A DNA stretch of 64,000 bases from positions 186,001 to 250,000 of the forward strand of contig JBDHYF010000001.1 of assembly GCA_039811185.1 (NCBI GenBank). Direction: 5' to 3'. The notes below the pieces were generated by a model that was not told the DNA's origin, did no database searches, and saw nothing but the letters and a program-made list of their open reading frames with translations. Each line of letters begins with the position of its first letter. Within the stretch, counting starts at the first letter, position 1. The DNA is from JAEZDR01 sp039811185 (GTDB lineage: Bacteria > Bacteroidota > Bacteroidia > Chitinophagales > Chitinophagaceae). Shown piece after piece: positions 50,522-59,804 of the stretch. The position numbers were made by a program, and so were the translations under genes.

Positions 50522-51622
50522 TCAAACCAACGTATATATTTTTCCGGGTAAGCTTTTGATTACACCCTGCAACTCTAAATTTAAAATTGCTGCTGCAACG
50601 CTGCTACCGGTAAGCGAATGCCCAAAATATAGTTCATCAATATGCACTTGTTCTTTTTCTTTAAAGCTGTTCAGTATCAGTTTTTCTTCTGACGAAAGTT
50701 CGATAAACAAACTTCTTTGCGCCTTGGGTTTCGATTTCTTTTTTTGCCATCCCATTGCCTCAATTACGTCTTGGGCGCTTGTTACGAGCTGCGCTTTATT
50801 TTGTTGAATCAGCCGGTTGCAACCGCCGCTTCTGATGTCGGTTGTTTTTCCGGGATAAGCAAAAACATCGCGGTTGTAGGAGCCCGCAAGCTCAGCCGTA
50901 ATCATGCTTCCGCCTTTTTCGGCGGTTTCAATAACAATCACTGCGTCAGCCATTCCGGCAACCACGCGGTTGCGTCGTGGAAAGTTATGTTTATCGGGAA
51001 GCGTTTTATTCCCAAACTCAGTGAGTAACCCGCCCTGTAAAATCATTTCTTTCGCCATTGGTTTGTTTACCGACGGGTACACTTTGGATAAACCATTGCC
51101 CATCACGCCAACCGTTGGCAATTGATGTTTCAGGCTGGCTTTGTGCGCAATAGAATCGATGCCAAAGGCAAGGCCGCTCACCACAAGCACCTGCAACTCT
51201 GATAGATCTTCCACCAGTTTTTCAGTGAGCTGCTTCCCATATTCCGTATGATGCCTTGTTCCCACAACGGCAACTATTTTCTGCGCGTTCAATTCGGCAT
51301 TGCCCTTAAAGTACAACAAGGTGGGTGCATCGTAGCAATGCATAAGCCGCGAGGGATATTTCTCGTCGCCTAAAAAAAGCATCTGCACGTTGTGTTTCTT
51401 GCAGAACTCCAGTTCTTCTTCTGCGGCTGCGAAGTCGATAAAATTTTTAATAGCGGCAGCGCGCATTTCGCCGATGCCTTCTATTAAACCCAGCTTGTTC
51501 TTTCGCATTTTAAAAATTTCGGAAGCGCTTCCTACAGTTTCAATTAACTGCTTTGCCTGTACCGTTCCGATGCCCGGCACCTGTGTAAGCGCAATCTGAT
51601 ACAAACGTTCCTCTAAAGGCAT
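50522..51622 (-). CDS. dprA: DNA-processing protein DprA
   Basis: A 366-residue DprA/Smf protein that protects incoming single-stranded DNA and loads RecA during transformation. An N-terminal helix-hairpin-helix/SAM-like region (about 1-75; LTQVPGIGTVQAKQL) precedes the Rossmann-type core (about 80-290) with VAVVGTRHHTEYGKQ, VVSGLAFGIDSIAHKASL, and FPRRNRVVAGMADAVIVIETAEKGGSMITAELA. A C-terminal winged helix (DML1-like, about 305-366) completes the usual layout. I prefer ATG 51622. An in-frame TTG at 51652 would add ten residues. It follows the TreS gene after a short gap. Confidence 0.95.
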   Translation of the reverse strand: MPLEERLYQIALTQVPGIGTVQAKQLIETVGSASEIFKMRKNKLGLIEGIGEMRAAAIKNFIDFAAAEEELEFCKKHNVQMLFLGDEKYPSRLMHCYDAPTLLYFKGNAELNAQKIVAVVGTRHHTEYGKQLTEKLVEDLSELQVLVVSGLAFGIDSIAHKASLKHQLPTVGVMGNGLSKVYPSVNKPMAKEMILQGGLLTEFGNKTLPDKHNFPRRNRVVAGMADAVIVIETAEKGGSMITAELAGSYNRDVFAYPGKTTDIRSGGCNRLIQQNKAQLVTSAQDVIEAMGWQKKKSKPKAQRSLFIELSSEEKLILNSFKEKEQVHIDELYFGHSLTGSSVAAAILNLELQGVIKSLPGKIYTLV

Positions 51623-51675
51623 CTCCGGTTTTTTCAGAATGAATGTAAGCAATAACGCGAACTTCTTTCCGTTTA

Positions 51676-54600
51676 TCAGAGTCCTTTTTCCAACACACTT
51701 TTTATCAGACTCAGTGGTATGAGGCTATACGCCGGGCGCCACTCCAGCTCCTCGGTTAAATCGTGAAGGGACTTTTCGATGAGATAAGCTTCCATCAATA
51801 CTCCAAATCCATCTCTATCGGCTGGGAAAAATCTGCATTCCGGCGCCACGTTTTCCTTGTAGCTATGAAGGAAAAAACTACTCATGTACCATGCCCACAT
51901 GTTGGCAAATGGAAGCAGCTTATTCGTCTCCTCCTGCTGCATGTGCCGGCTGCCATAAAAGCCTTCATAGGCCACATAATAGAAAGATCTGATGATCGAT
52001 ACCACGTCCCGCAACGGCGATCGTTTTATTCTTCTTTCGCTATAGCTTTTGGCAGGATTTCCCGTGAAGTCGTTTACCGCAATTCCTCTTCCTGTAAGCG
52101 AAATTTTTTTCAATTTGAGGTTGCCATGTGTTCTTATTTTCACCACATCGAGTTTGCGCTCGTAAATGCGTTTCAGCTTCGACAAGATGAGGTCGCGGCT
52201 TTTCAGTACATAAGCAGCATATTCGGGTGCAGGCAGCGCTTGCCGCTTTGCGGTTAAAGACTGCAGGCTGCTGCGCACAAGCGTAAGCATTCCGCTGTAT
52301 AGCGATCGCTGATAGTGGAGCGAAAAATCTTCGGCAATAAATTCTTTCGAATCGGGCTTGTTTACAATGGCCATGTGCATGTTAGCCAACAGCTTTCCGG
52401 CTTCTGAGGCAAAATCGGCAGCGCTGCTTCCCAGCAGAACCCGTGTATCGTCAGGCAGGCTTTCGAAAGAAACGGGCGCCATAAGTGATCCGGAGAGTTG
52501 TGTTTTGATAGACGCATAATCGCGGGCTAATATTCTTTCTATGAAGTTGTTTATCTTTTCTAACATAAACTGTTCGCCGTTGCCGTGATTTTGCAGCATG
52601 CCCTGAAACAGACCAACAGTAAAAACAGCGCCTTTCGTTTTCCATTCAATGCTTCCAAACATTTCAGGAATTTGCTTAAACTGCTTCCGCTCGCTGAGGT
52701 AGGTGGTCATTTCTACCTCGGGATTCACACTGCTTTCTACTTTCCGGTAAAGTTTTAAAAAGTAGTCGCTACCATAGGTAATCACCAGATAACTCTTGGA
52801 GTTGTTGTGCACTTTCGGCCGCTCGCCTTCGCGCAGTAAAGCCACTTCAGCACCGGCAAGGTTTTGAAAGCTTAGCGCACCTTCTTCACCATCAATTGTG
52901 GTTGCCTCTTTAAATCCGCCCGCCAAAAATTTTTGGAAGTAGCTGCAGTAATATCCATCGCACAAATAGCCTTTGTGCTGTCCAATATGCAGGTTGGCAA
53001 TTACGGCTTCCGGATGCATCTCAGATAATTTATTGCCATCTTCTTCACCTATAAACGCCATCGCTAAAAGGTAATGTTGCGGCAGAATGCTTTCAAAGTT
53101 CACTTCAAGCAACATCATCAGCGTTTTTATTTCCGGATCGTTAACCGGAAGCATGCTTTTTACAGAAACGTTTAAAATGCGGTGTTTCGATCCTGCAAAC
53201 CATTTCATTCGCCGCAGATATTGCGGTAACACATCTTCCTGAAGCATTTTTAGCGAAGGCTTTTCGTAAATCTGCTCCCATGCATCAAGCTGCAAATTCT
53301 GAAGCGGCAGTTCTTCATCATTATCGGTTTTCTCTTTCTCGAGTTTTAACCACATGAACGAGTGGGCCGACAAAGTAAGATAATACACGCCCTCTCGGCT
53401 TACTTTTGGAAACGGGCCGTTACTGAATACATCTGTAGGCTGATATCCGCCAAACGCTTTCAGTTCAAGCTCCACGGGCTGCGAAAACTTGCTCAGGTTT
53501 ACTACAACAAGCAAGTGCTCATCTTTATACGATCGGGTAAAGGCAAGCACTTTGGCGTTATTGCTTGGGATAAACTGAAGGTTGCCGCGTCCGAACACCT
53601 TATGCTTTTTCCTTAGGTTGATGGCTTGTTTCATAAACCAGAAAAGCGATGAGGTGTTGGCTTTTTGCAGTTCCACATTAATTGCTCCGTATTGATACTC
53701 GGGGTCGAGAATTACCGGAAGATAAAGTTGCTGAGGGTTGGCTTTGGAAAATCCGCCGTTGCGATCGGCATTCCATTGCATAGGTGTGCGCACGCCATCG
53801 CGATCGCCGAGATAAAAATTATCGCCCATTCCAATTTCGTCGCCATAATAGATTACCGGTGTTCCGGGCAGCGAAAACAAAAGCGCATTCATCAACTCAA
53901 TTTTTCGCCGGTTATTGTCCATCAGTGGCGCCAGGCGATGGCGAATTCCGAGGTTAATTTTAGCTTTTGGGTCTTTCGCATACACCTTGTACATGTAGTC
54001 CCTTTCTTCATCGGTAACCATCTCGAGGGTGAGTTCGTCGTGGTTACGAAGAAACATTGCCCACTGGCAGGTGTGGGGTATTTCGGGCGTTTGATCGAAT
54101 ATATCCGTTATAGGATAGCGGTCTTCCATTTGAATCGACATAAACATTCGCGGCATTACCGGAAAGTGATAGTTCATGTGGCACTCATCTCCATCGCCGA
54201 AATAAGATGCTGAATCTTCGGGCCACATATTCGCCTCTGCTAAAAAAACGGTTCCAGGATATTTTTGATCGATATGTGACCGAAGCTTTTTCAGGAAGGC
54301 GTGTGTTTCGGGAAGATTTTCACCGTTGGTGCCTTCGCGTTCGAACAGGTAGGGCACCGCATCGAGGCGAAATCCGTCGACACCCATTTCGCACCAGTAA
54401 TCCAATATCTTAATAATTTCCTGTTGAACAAGCGGGTTATCATAATTCAAATCGGGCTGATGATGAAAAAATCGGTGCCAGTAGTATTGTTGCGCCACGG
54501 GGTCCCACGTCCAGTTACTGGCTTCAAAATCCTGAAAAATTATGCGCACATCTTTGTATTGGGAAGGGTCGTCTGTCCACACATAAAAATTGCGCTCGGG

Positions 54601-54990
54601 CGAATTTCTCGGCGCATTGCGTGCCCGCTGAAACCATGGGTGCTGGTCGGACGAGTGATTAATTACCAGCTCTGTAATTACTTTCAAATTACGCGCATGT
54701 GCTTCATCCAGAAACCGCTTAAACTCTTCCATCGTTCCATATGTGGGATTGATGCTGTAATAATCGGCAATATCATATCCGTCATCGCGCAGGGGCGATG
54801 GATAAAATGGCAGCAGCCAGATGGCGGTTATACCGAGCTCTTGCAGATAATCGAGTTTCTGCAACAAGCCGCCAAAATCGCCCACGCCATCGTTGTTCGA
54901 GTCCATAAATGCTTTTATGTGCAGCTCATAAATAATTGCGTCTTTATACCAGTGAAGTTTATCGTTCAGTTCAGTTTCCATTTTAATCAT
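51676..54990 (-). CDS. treS: Trehalose synthase / maltokinase fusion
   Basis: A 1104-residue two-enzyme protein. Residues about 1-560 are a GH13 maltose alpha-D-glucosyltransferase (trehalose synthase). The nucleophile is Asp210 in GFRLDAVPYL, the acid/base is Glu252 in LAEANMWPED, and the third acid is Asp318 in LRNHDE. Residues about 590-1104 are a maltokinase-like (Pep2/Mak) domain with the kinase-fold stretch LANMHMAIVN and KIRTHGNLKL. Together they would convert trehalose to maltose and then maltose 1-phosphate, the donor for GlgE glucan synthesis. No glgE, treY or treZ is beside it. A second ATG (54981) is possible. Confidence 0.92.
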   Translation of the reverse strand: MIKMETELNDKLHWYKDAIIYELHIKAFMDSNNDGVGDFGGLLQKLDYLQELGITAIWLLPFYPSPLRDDGYDIADYYSINPTYGTMEEFKRFLDEAHARNLKVITELVINHSSDQHPWFQRARNAPRNSPERNFYVWTDDPSQYKDVRIIFQDFEASNWTWDPVAQQYYWHRFFHHQPDLNYDNPLVQQEIIKILDYWCEMGVDGFRLDAVPYLFEREGTNGENLPETHAFLKKLRSHIDQKYPGTVFLAEANMWPEDSASYFGDGDECHMNYHFPVMPRMFMSIQMEDRYPITDIFDQTPEIPHTCQWAMFLRNHDELTLEMVTDEERDYMYKVYAKDPKAKINLGIRHRLAPLMDNNRRKIELMNALLFSLPGTPVIYYGDEIGMGDNFYLGDRDGVRTPMQWNADRNGGFSKANPQQLYLPVILDPEYQYGAINVELQKANTSSLFWFMKQAINLRKKHKVFGRGNLQFIPSNNAKVLAFTRSYKDEHLLVVVNLSKFSQPVELELKAFGGYQPTDVFSNGPFPKVSREGVYYLTLSAHSFMWLKLEKEKTDNDEELPLQNLQLDAWEQIYEKPSLKMLQEDVLPQYLRRMKWFAGSKHRILNVSVKSMLPVNDPEIKTLMMLLEVNFESILPQHYLLAMAFIGEEDGNKLSEMHPEAVIANLHIGQHKGYLCDGYYCSYFQKFLAGGFKEATTIDGEEGALSFQNLAGAEVALLREGERPKVHNNSKSYLVITYGSDYFLKLYRKVESSVNPEVEMTTYLSERKQFKQIPEMFGSIEWKTKGAVFTVGLFQGMLQNHGNGEQFMLEKINNFIERILARDYASIKTQLSGSLMAPVSFESLPDDTRVLLGSSAADFASEAGKLLANMHMAIVNKPDSKEFIAEDFSLHYQRSLYSGMLTLVRSSLQSLTAKRQALPAPEYAAYVLKSRDLILSKLKRIYERKLDVVKIRTHGNLKLKKISLTGRGIAVNDFTGNPAKSYSERRIKRSPLRDVVSIIRSFYYVAYEGFYGSRHMQQEETNKLLPFANMWAWYMSSFFLHSYKENVAPECRFFPADRDGFGVLMEAYLIEKSLHDLTEELEWRPAYSLIPLSLIKSVLEKGL

Positions 54991-55121
54991 GCTTAAACTT
55001 TTTTTTTGAGAATAAGACGATTGAGTCTTAGTTTTTAAGAGGTGATAGGGTTATACCAAAAATTAAACCGCTTTGCCAAAAACTGATTGTGTAAAAACAA
55101 TGTTTACTTTGATGCGAACTC

Positions 55122-55847
55122 ATGCAAACCCAGGCAACAAAAGGAATTGTGCTGAAAACAGTTCAGTATGGCGAAACCAGCATTATTGCAAGTATCTACA
55201 CAGAAGTGTACGGGCTGCAGTCGTACATGATTAAGGGTGTGCGAAAACCAAAAAAAAATCAGGCATTAAACCTGTATCAGCCGTCGGCCATTCTCAATCT
55301 TAACGTAACCCATAATCCTTTTAAAAACCTTCAATACATTCAATCGGCCGAATGGAGCTATCTCTATAGCAACTCGTTGTTCAGCGTAATAAAAAATGCC
55401 GTTTCTGTTTATATTATTGAGTTGTTGTACAACTGTATTCAGCAGCCCGAACCGAACGAAGACATTTTCTATTTAACGGAAACTGTTCTAACAAATGTTG
55501 ATGGCGGCAGCAGCCGGTACGTTGCCAATGCGCCGCTGTATTATTGTATACACCTGATAAGCCTGTTGGGTGTAGGATTTGAAGGGAGATGGACGGAAGA
55601 AACGAAACGGCTCGATTTAAAAGAAGGAAAATTTTTAGCTGAGGTAACGCACGATTTTGTGTTGAGTTCGGATGTGTCGCGCCAGATTTTTTTTGCGATG
55701 AAAGCAGATCCGGAAGATGCTGACAAACTTGAATTGACAACCGCTGAACGACGCGAAGTGTTGGCGAAGCTGCATGCTTATTTGAAGTTTCAGTTCCCCG
55801 ACGTCGGGCTGCTAAAAAGCTGGAAGGTGCTCCAGGATGTGCTTTGA
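55122..55847 (+). CDS. recO: DNA repair protein RecO
   Basis: A 241-residue RecFOR-pathway mediator that helps RecA displace SSB. An N-terminal OB fold (about 1-80; ATKGIVLKTVQYGETSIIASIYTE, then GLQSYMIKGVRKPKKN) precedes a helical C-terminal domain. No zinc-binding cysteine cluster is seen, which is usual in Bacteroidota RecO. It is divergent from the TreS fusion and ends 7 bases before the end of the convergent lpxD gene. Confidence 0.92.
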   Translation: MQTQATKGIVLKTVQYGETSIIASIYTEVYGLQSYMIKGVRKPKKNQALNLYQPSAILNLNVTHNPFKNLQYIQSAEWSYLYSNSLFSVIKNAVSVYIIELLYNCIQQPEPNEDIFYLTETVLTNVDGGSSRYVANAPLYYCIHLISLLGVGFEGRWTEETKRLDLKEGKFLAEVTHDFVLSSDVSRQIFFAMKADPEDADKLELTTAERREVLAKLHAYLKFQFPDVGLLKSWKVLQDVL

Positions 55848-55854
55848 ACCATTT

Positions 55855-56904
55855 TTATACGCCGCGTTCTGCAAGAAGTTGGCTGATCATTTTTTCCAGT
55901 TCGGCCACCCGCTTCTCAAGTTCGGGCAGGTTGCGGCTTACCGCCTGACTTCTTAAGGCGCTGCCAAAATCGAAAGCAGGAGAGCCCGTTACCGTGGTGT
56001 TTGGCGTTTTGATGGTTTTACTAACGCCGCTTTGTGCATTAATTTTTGCACCGTCGGCAATGCTGATGTGGCCTACAATTCCGGCCTGTCCGCCAATCAT
56101 CACGTTGTCGCCAATCTTGGTGCTACCGCTAACGCCGGCCTGCGCGGCTATCACCGTATTTTTTCCCACTTCAACATTATGCGCTATCTGAATTAAATTA
56201 TCCAGCTTGGCCCCTGTTTTCACCAGTGTTGATCCAAGTGTTGCCCGGTCTATCGTTGCATTGGCGCCAATTTCCACATAGTCTTCAACCACAACATTTC
56301 CTATCTGCGGAACTTTTTTATACGTTCCGTCCGGTTGCGGCGCAAAGCCAAACCCGTCGCTTCCCAGTACCACACCCGAGTGAATGGTAACGTTGTTGCC
56401 GATTACGCAATCGTGGTAAATTTTTACACCGGAATGAATCGTTACGTTGTTGCCGATTTTTACATTACTTCCTAAAAAAACGTGCGGAAATATTTTTACG
56501 TCGTTTCCCACCACCACATCGTTACTTAAATAAGCAAATGCAGCTACATACACGTTTTCGCCCAGTTTGGCCGAATTTGCTATAAAGCTGTTTTCCTGTA
56601 TGCCGATGAGCTTGTCAGACTGAATTTGCTGATAAATTTGAAGAAGCGTTGCAAAGGCTGTGTAGGCGTTCTCCACACGGATAAGTGCTGCTTTTACGGG
56701 TTGTTTTAGTTGCAGGCTGCTGTTTAAAATAATAATTGATGCTTTAGAGCTGTAGAGATAATCTTCGTATTTGGGATTCGCCAAAAACGATAGTTGCCCT
56801 TCTTTGGCTTCCTCTATTTTTGAAAATGAACTAACGGTGGCAGCCGGATTTCCTTCCACTGTACCATTTATCATTTTCGCTATCTGCGCTGCACTAAATT
56901 GCAT
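55855..56904 (-). CDS. lpxD: UDP-3-O-acylglucosamine N-acyltransferase (LpxD), paralogue 2
   Basis: A 349-residue LpxD, which adds the second 3-hydroxyacyl chain to UDP-3-O-acyl-glucosamine from acyl-ACP in lipid A synthesis. The uridine-binding N-terminal domain (1-105) is followed by the left-handed beta-helix (about 110-300). GSDGFGF is at 181-187 and the catalytic His242 sits in IQIAHNVEVG. A C-terminal helical tail ends the protein (LEKRVAELEKMISQLLAERGV). All canonical features are intact, so this is probably the main LpxD. It is downstream of the HD-domain gene on the same strand, a pairing typical of Bacteroidota. lpxC and lpxA do not follow. Confidence 0.94.
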   Translation of the reverse strand: MQFSAAQIAKMINGTVEGNPAATVSSFSKIEEAKEGQLSFLANPKYEDYLYSSKASIIILNSSLQLKQPVKAALIRVENAYTAFATLLQIYQQIQSDKLIGIQENSFIANSAKLGENVYVAAFAYLSNDVVVGNDVKIFPHVFLGSNVKIGNNVTIHSGVKIYHDCVIGNNVTIHSGVVLGSDGFGFAPQPDGTYKKVPQIGNVVVEDYVEIGANATIDRATLGSTLVKTGAKLDNLIQIAHNVEVGKNTVIAAQAGVSGSTKIGDNVMIGGQAGIVGHISIADGAKINAQSGVSKTIKTPNTTVTGSPAFDFGSALRSQAVSRNLPELEKRVAELEKMISQLLAERGV

Positions 56905-56957
56905 AGGCCGTTATTAAAAAATTTCCTTCAAAATAAGGAAATTAGATTGTCATTATC

Positions 56958-58172
56958 TTAATATAGTGAACAAATGTAGAATTTTTTTACAGGGCTCGAT
57001 ACGGTTTCATGAATTAGTGCATTGTCTACTTGGGAGATGTCTTTCACCTCGCCGGTTTTAAATAAAATGCGAATGTTTTCGTTTCTGGGAATGTATAAGG
57101 TGTTAGAAGCTTCACCGCCAAAAACAAAGTATCCCGCATCGTGCTCCGACAACTGCCACTCGGCCGCCATTTTGGCCCTTTGTTTTTCTATTGCGCTATT
57201 GTCTTCCGTTATCTGCAATCTGCACTTCAACAGCTTCCGGTTTAAAATGCCGCTGCACAACCGCTGAAGCACAGGGTCGTGAGCCGTACTCCATCGTTTA
57301 ACGGCAAACGTCAGGTCGCTGTCGTCCAGGCAGGCGTAGCGTTCCAGCATATCGGGTGTAAAGCCTTCATCGTTTTTAAAAAGAAAGAAATCGAGTACGG
57401 ACCCGGTCTTCACATCCATATTTTCTGTATGCAATTCTCTTACCCTCCTGATGATGTTGACGAGCATTTTTTCTGCCGACAACACGGTTTTATGCAAATA
57501 CACCTGCCAGTACATTTGCCTGCGCGCAATTAAAAATTTCTCAACGCTGTAAATTCCTTTTTCTTCAACTACAAGCTCGTTGTTTTTTACAGTAAGCATT
57601 TTTATAATGCGGTCGTAGCCAATTACGCCCTCGGAAACGCCGGTAAAAAAACTATCGCGGGTCAGGTAGTCCATCCTGTCCACATCAAGCTGTCCGCTTA
57701 CGAGTTGATGCAGGAACGTTTTGTGATAGTCGTCGTTAAAAATGCGGATAGCCAAATCAAGCTCGCCGTTCCATTGTTCATTCATCTTGTCCATCATTTT
57801 TTTGCTAATTTCTTCATGATGAACGCCCGGTATTAAAACGCCTTCAAGTGCATGCGAAAAGGGGGTGTGACCCAGATCGTGAAGCAAAATAGCAGCCTGT
57901 GCCGCAACTTCTTCTTCGGCAGTTATTTCCACTCCCTTATTTCGCAGTTCCGCAATGGCATTGCACATTAAATGATAGGCGCCGAGCGAATGATGCAGCC
58001 GCGTATGAACGGCACCCGGATACACAAGGTATGCAAGCGCCATTTGATGGATACGGCGTAAACGCTGATAGTACGGATGCTCGAGTATCTTGAAAATGAG
58101 TGGATGCTGAACCGTAATAAAACCATAAACAGGATCGTTAATTATCTTTCTAAGGCTCTTTTGTTGTGGCAT
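56958..58172 (-). CDS. HD-domain phosphohydrolase (dGTPase-like)
   Basis: A 404-residue HD-superfamily metal-dependent phosphohydrolase. The metal-binding residues are visible in TRLHHSLGAYHLM, AAILLHDLGHTPFSHALEG and the later DRMDYLTRDSFFTGVSEG. The overall shape is that of dNTPase/SAMHD1-like proteins, acting perhaps on deoxynucleotides. The natural substrate is unknown. In many Bacteroidota it lies between porX and lpxD exactly as here. I chose ATG 58172. The longer start at 58196 overlaps a -7 promoter box. Confidence 0.9.
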   Translation of the reverse strand: MPQQKSLRKIINDPVYGFITVQHPLIFKILEHPYYQRLRRIHQMALAYLVYPGAVHTRLHHSLGAYHLMCNAIAELRNKGVEITAEEEVAAQAAILLHDLGHTPFSHALEGVLIPGVHHEEISKKMMDKMNEQWNGELDLAIRIFNDDYHKTFLHQLVSGQLDVDRMDYLTRDSFFTGVSEGVIGYDRIIKMLTVKNNELVVEEKGIYSVEKFLIARRQMYWQVYLHKTVLSAEKMLVNIIRRVRELHTENMDVKTGSVLDFFLFKNDEGFTPDMLERYACLDDSDLTFAVKRWSTAHDPVLQRLCSGILNRKLLKCRLQITEDNSAIEKQRAKMAAEWQLSEHDAGYFVFGGEASNTLYIPRNENIRILFKTGEVKDISQVDNALIHETVSSPVKKFYICSLY

Positions 58173-58193
58173 ATATTTGGCGAAAACTAAGCG

Positions 58194-58201
58194 CAAAGTT
58201 A
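58194..58201 (-). promoter_or_regulatory. -7 promoter element of the HD-domain gene
   Basis: Minus-strand TAACTTTG matches TAnnTTTG, 21 bases upstream of ATG 58172. It supports that start over 58196. Confidence 0.5.
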
Positions 58202-58247
58202 ACTAAGGCGCCATCAACATCCCTTCTTAACGCAGTAAATGAAAACT

Positions 58248-59804
58248 ATGGCATTGGCAAAAATTATTTGGGTAGACGACGAAACGGAAAGCATTCAATC
58301 GCAAAAATTGTTTCTTGAAAACAAAGGCTATGCTGTAGAAACCATCAACAACGGATTTGATGCTATTGATTATGTGAAAGAAAATGATATTGACATTGTA
58401 CTGCTCGATGAAACAATGCCGGGCATCAGCGGACTGGAAACACTCGCCAAAATAAAACAGATCAACAGCAGCATTCCGGTTATCCTTATTACCAAAAACG
58501 AAACGGAAAACCTGATGGACGAAGCCATTGGCAGCCAGATTACGGACTACTTAATTAAGCCGGTAAATCCCAACCAGGTGTTGCTAAGCATAAAAAAAGT
58601 ACTGGACAATAAACGCCTTGTTTCGGAAAAAACAACGAGCGCTTATCAACAACAGTTTCGCAATCTTTTTATGGCGCTGAACAGCAATCCGAATTATAGC
58701 GAATGGATGGACATTTATAAGAAGCTGGTGTATTGGGAGCTTGAAATGGAAAAAACCGACAGTCCGGAAATGATAGAAGTGTTGCACACACAGAAGCAAG
58801 AAGCAAATACGGAATTCTTTAAATACATCAGTAAGAACTATGCGTCGTGGATTTCGCCTTCGGCGGAAGAGAGCCCGGTTTTAAGCCATCAGATGATTCA
58901 GTTTAAAGTGTTGCCGCACGTGCAGAAAGATGTGTCTACATTTTTTATATTGATCGACAATTTGCGTTTCGATCAATGGAAAGCTATTCAGCCGCTGTTT
59001 ATGGAGAATTTTCGTTTGCTGGAAGAAGAAACCTATTACAGCATTTTGCCTACCGCAACGCAATATTGCCGCAACGCCATTTTTGCGGGAATGATGCCCG
59101 CAGACATTGAAAAATCCTATCCCGGATTATGGAAGAATGATGAGGAAGAAGGCGGTAAAAACCTGTTTGAAGAAGATTTGTTTGCCGGACAGTTAAAGTT
59201 GTTGAAGCGCGAAGACATTAAATACAGTTACTCCAAAATATTAAACAACAACGATGCGCAATACCTCAACAACAACATCCATAATTTACTGAACAACGAC
59301 CTGAATATTATTGTGTACAATTTTGTTGATATGCTTAGCCATGCACGAACCGAAATGGAGGTGCTGAAAGAACTTGCCGGCGATGAAATTAGCTACAGAA
59401 GCCTTACGAGGAGCTGGTTTGAGCACAGCCCGCTGAATCAGGCGCTGAAAAAAATTGCCGACAAAAAAATAAATATCATTCTGACTACCGACCACGGAAG
59501 CGTTAAAGTGAAAACGCCTTATAAAGTAATTGGCGATAAACAAACCACCACCAATCTCCGGTATAAGCACGGCCGCAACTTAAACTACGACAATAAAGAT
59601 GTGCTTGCCTTTAAAAACCCGAAAGACGCCGGCCTTCCTTCACCTACCATTAATTCCTCCTTTATTTTTGCGAAAGAAGATGGTTTTTTATGCTACCCCA
59701 ACAATTATAACCACTATGTAAATTACTACCGCAACACCTTTCAACATGGCGGTGTAAGTATGGAAGAGATGATTATTCCGGTGATAAAAATGACGAATAA
59801 ATAA
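58248..59804 (+). CDS. porX: PorX: response regulator with PglZ/alkaline-phosphatase-like domain
   Basis: A 518-residue two-domain protein. The receiver domain (1-120) has WVDDE near the start, the phospho-acceptor Asp54 in VLLDETMPG, and conserved Thr and Lys in LITKNE and YLIKPVNPNQ. The remainder (about 200-518) is a PglZ domain of the alkaline-phosphatase superfamily with LIDNLRFDQW, NFVDMLSHARTEME and LTTDHGSVKVKTP. In Porphyromonas and Flavobacterium, PorX with the kinase PorY and sigma factor SigP controls type IX secretion genes. Its partner kinase is not here. An alternative ATG lies at 58239. It is divergent from the HD-lpxD pair. Confidence 0.92.
   Translation: MALAKIIWVDDETESIQSQKLFLENKGYAVETINNGFDAIDYVKENDIDIVLLDETMPGISGLETLAKIKQINSSIPVILITKNETENLMDEAIGSQITDYLIKPVNPNQVLLSIKKVLDNKRLVSEKTTSAYQQQFRNLFMALNSNPNYSEWMDIYKKLVYWELEMEKTDSPEMIEVLHTQKQEANTEFFKYISKNYASWISPSAEESPVLSHQMIQFKVLPHVQKDVSTFFILIDNLRFDQWKAIQPLFMENFRLLEEETYYSILPTATQYCRNAIFAGMMPADIEKSYPGLWKNDEEEGGKNLFEEDLFAGQLKLLKREDIKYSYSKILNNNDAQYLNNNIHNLLNNDLNIIVYNFVDMLSHARTEMEVLKELAGDEISYRSLTRSWFEHSPLNQALKKIADKKINIILTTDHGSVKVKTPYKVIGDKQTTTNLRYKHGRNLNYDNKDVLAFKNPKDAGLPSPTINSSFIFAKEDGFLCYPNNYNHYVNYYRNTFQHGGVSMEEMIIPVIKMTNK

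Noticed and set aside
54301..54996. Plus-strand open frame of 231 codons opposite the trehalose synthase domain
   Set aside because: Antisense to the GH13 catalytic region. Codon pattern and composition are those of a shadow frame.
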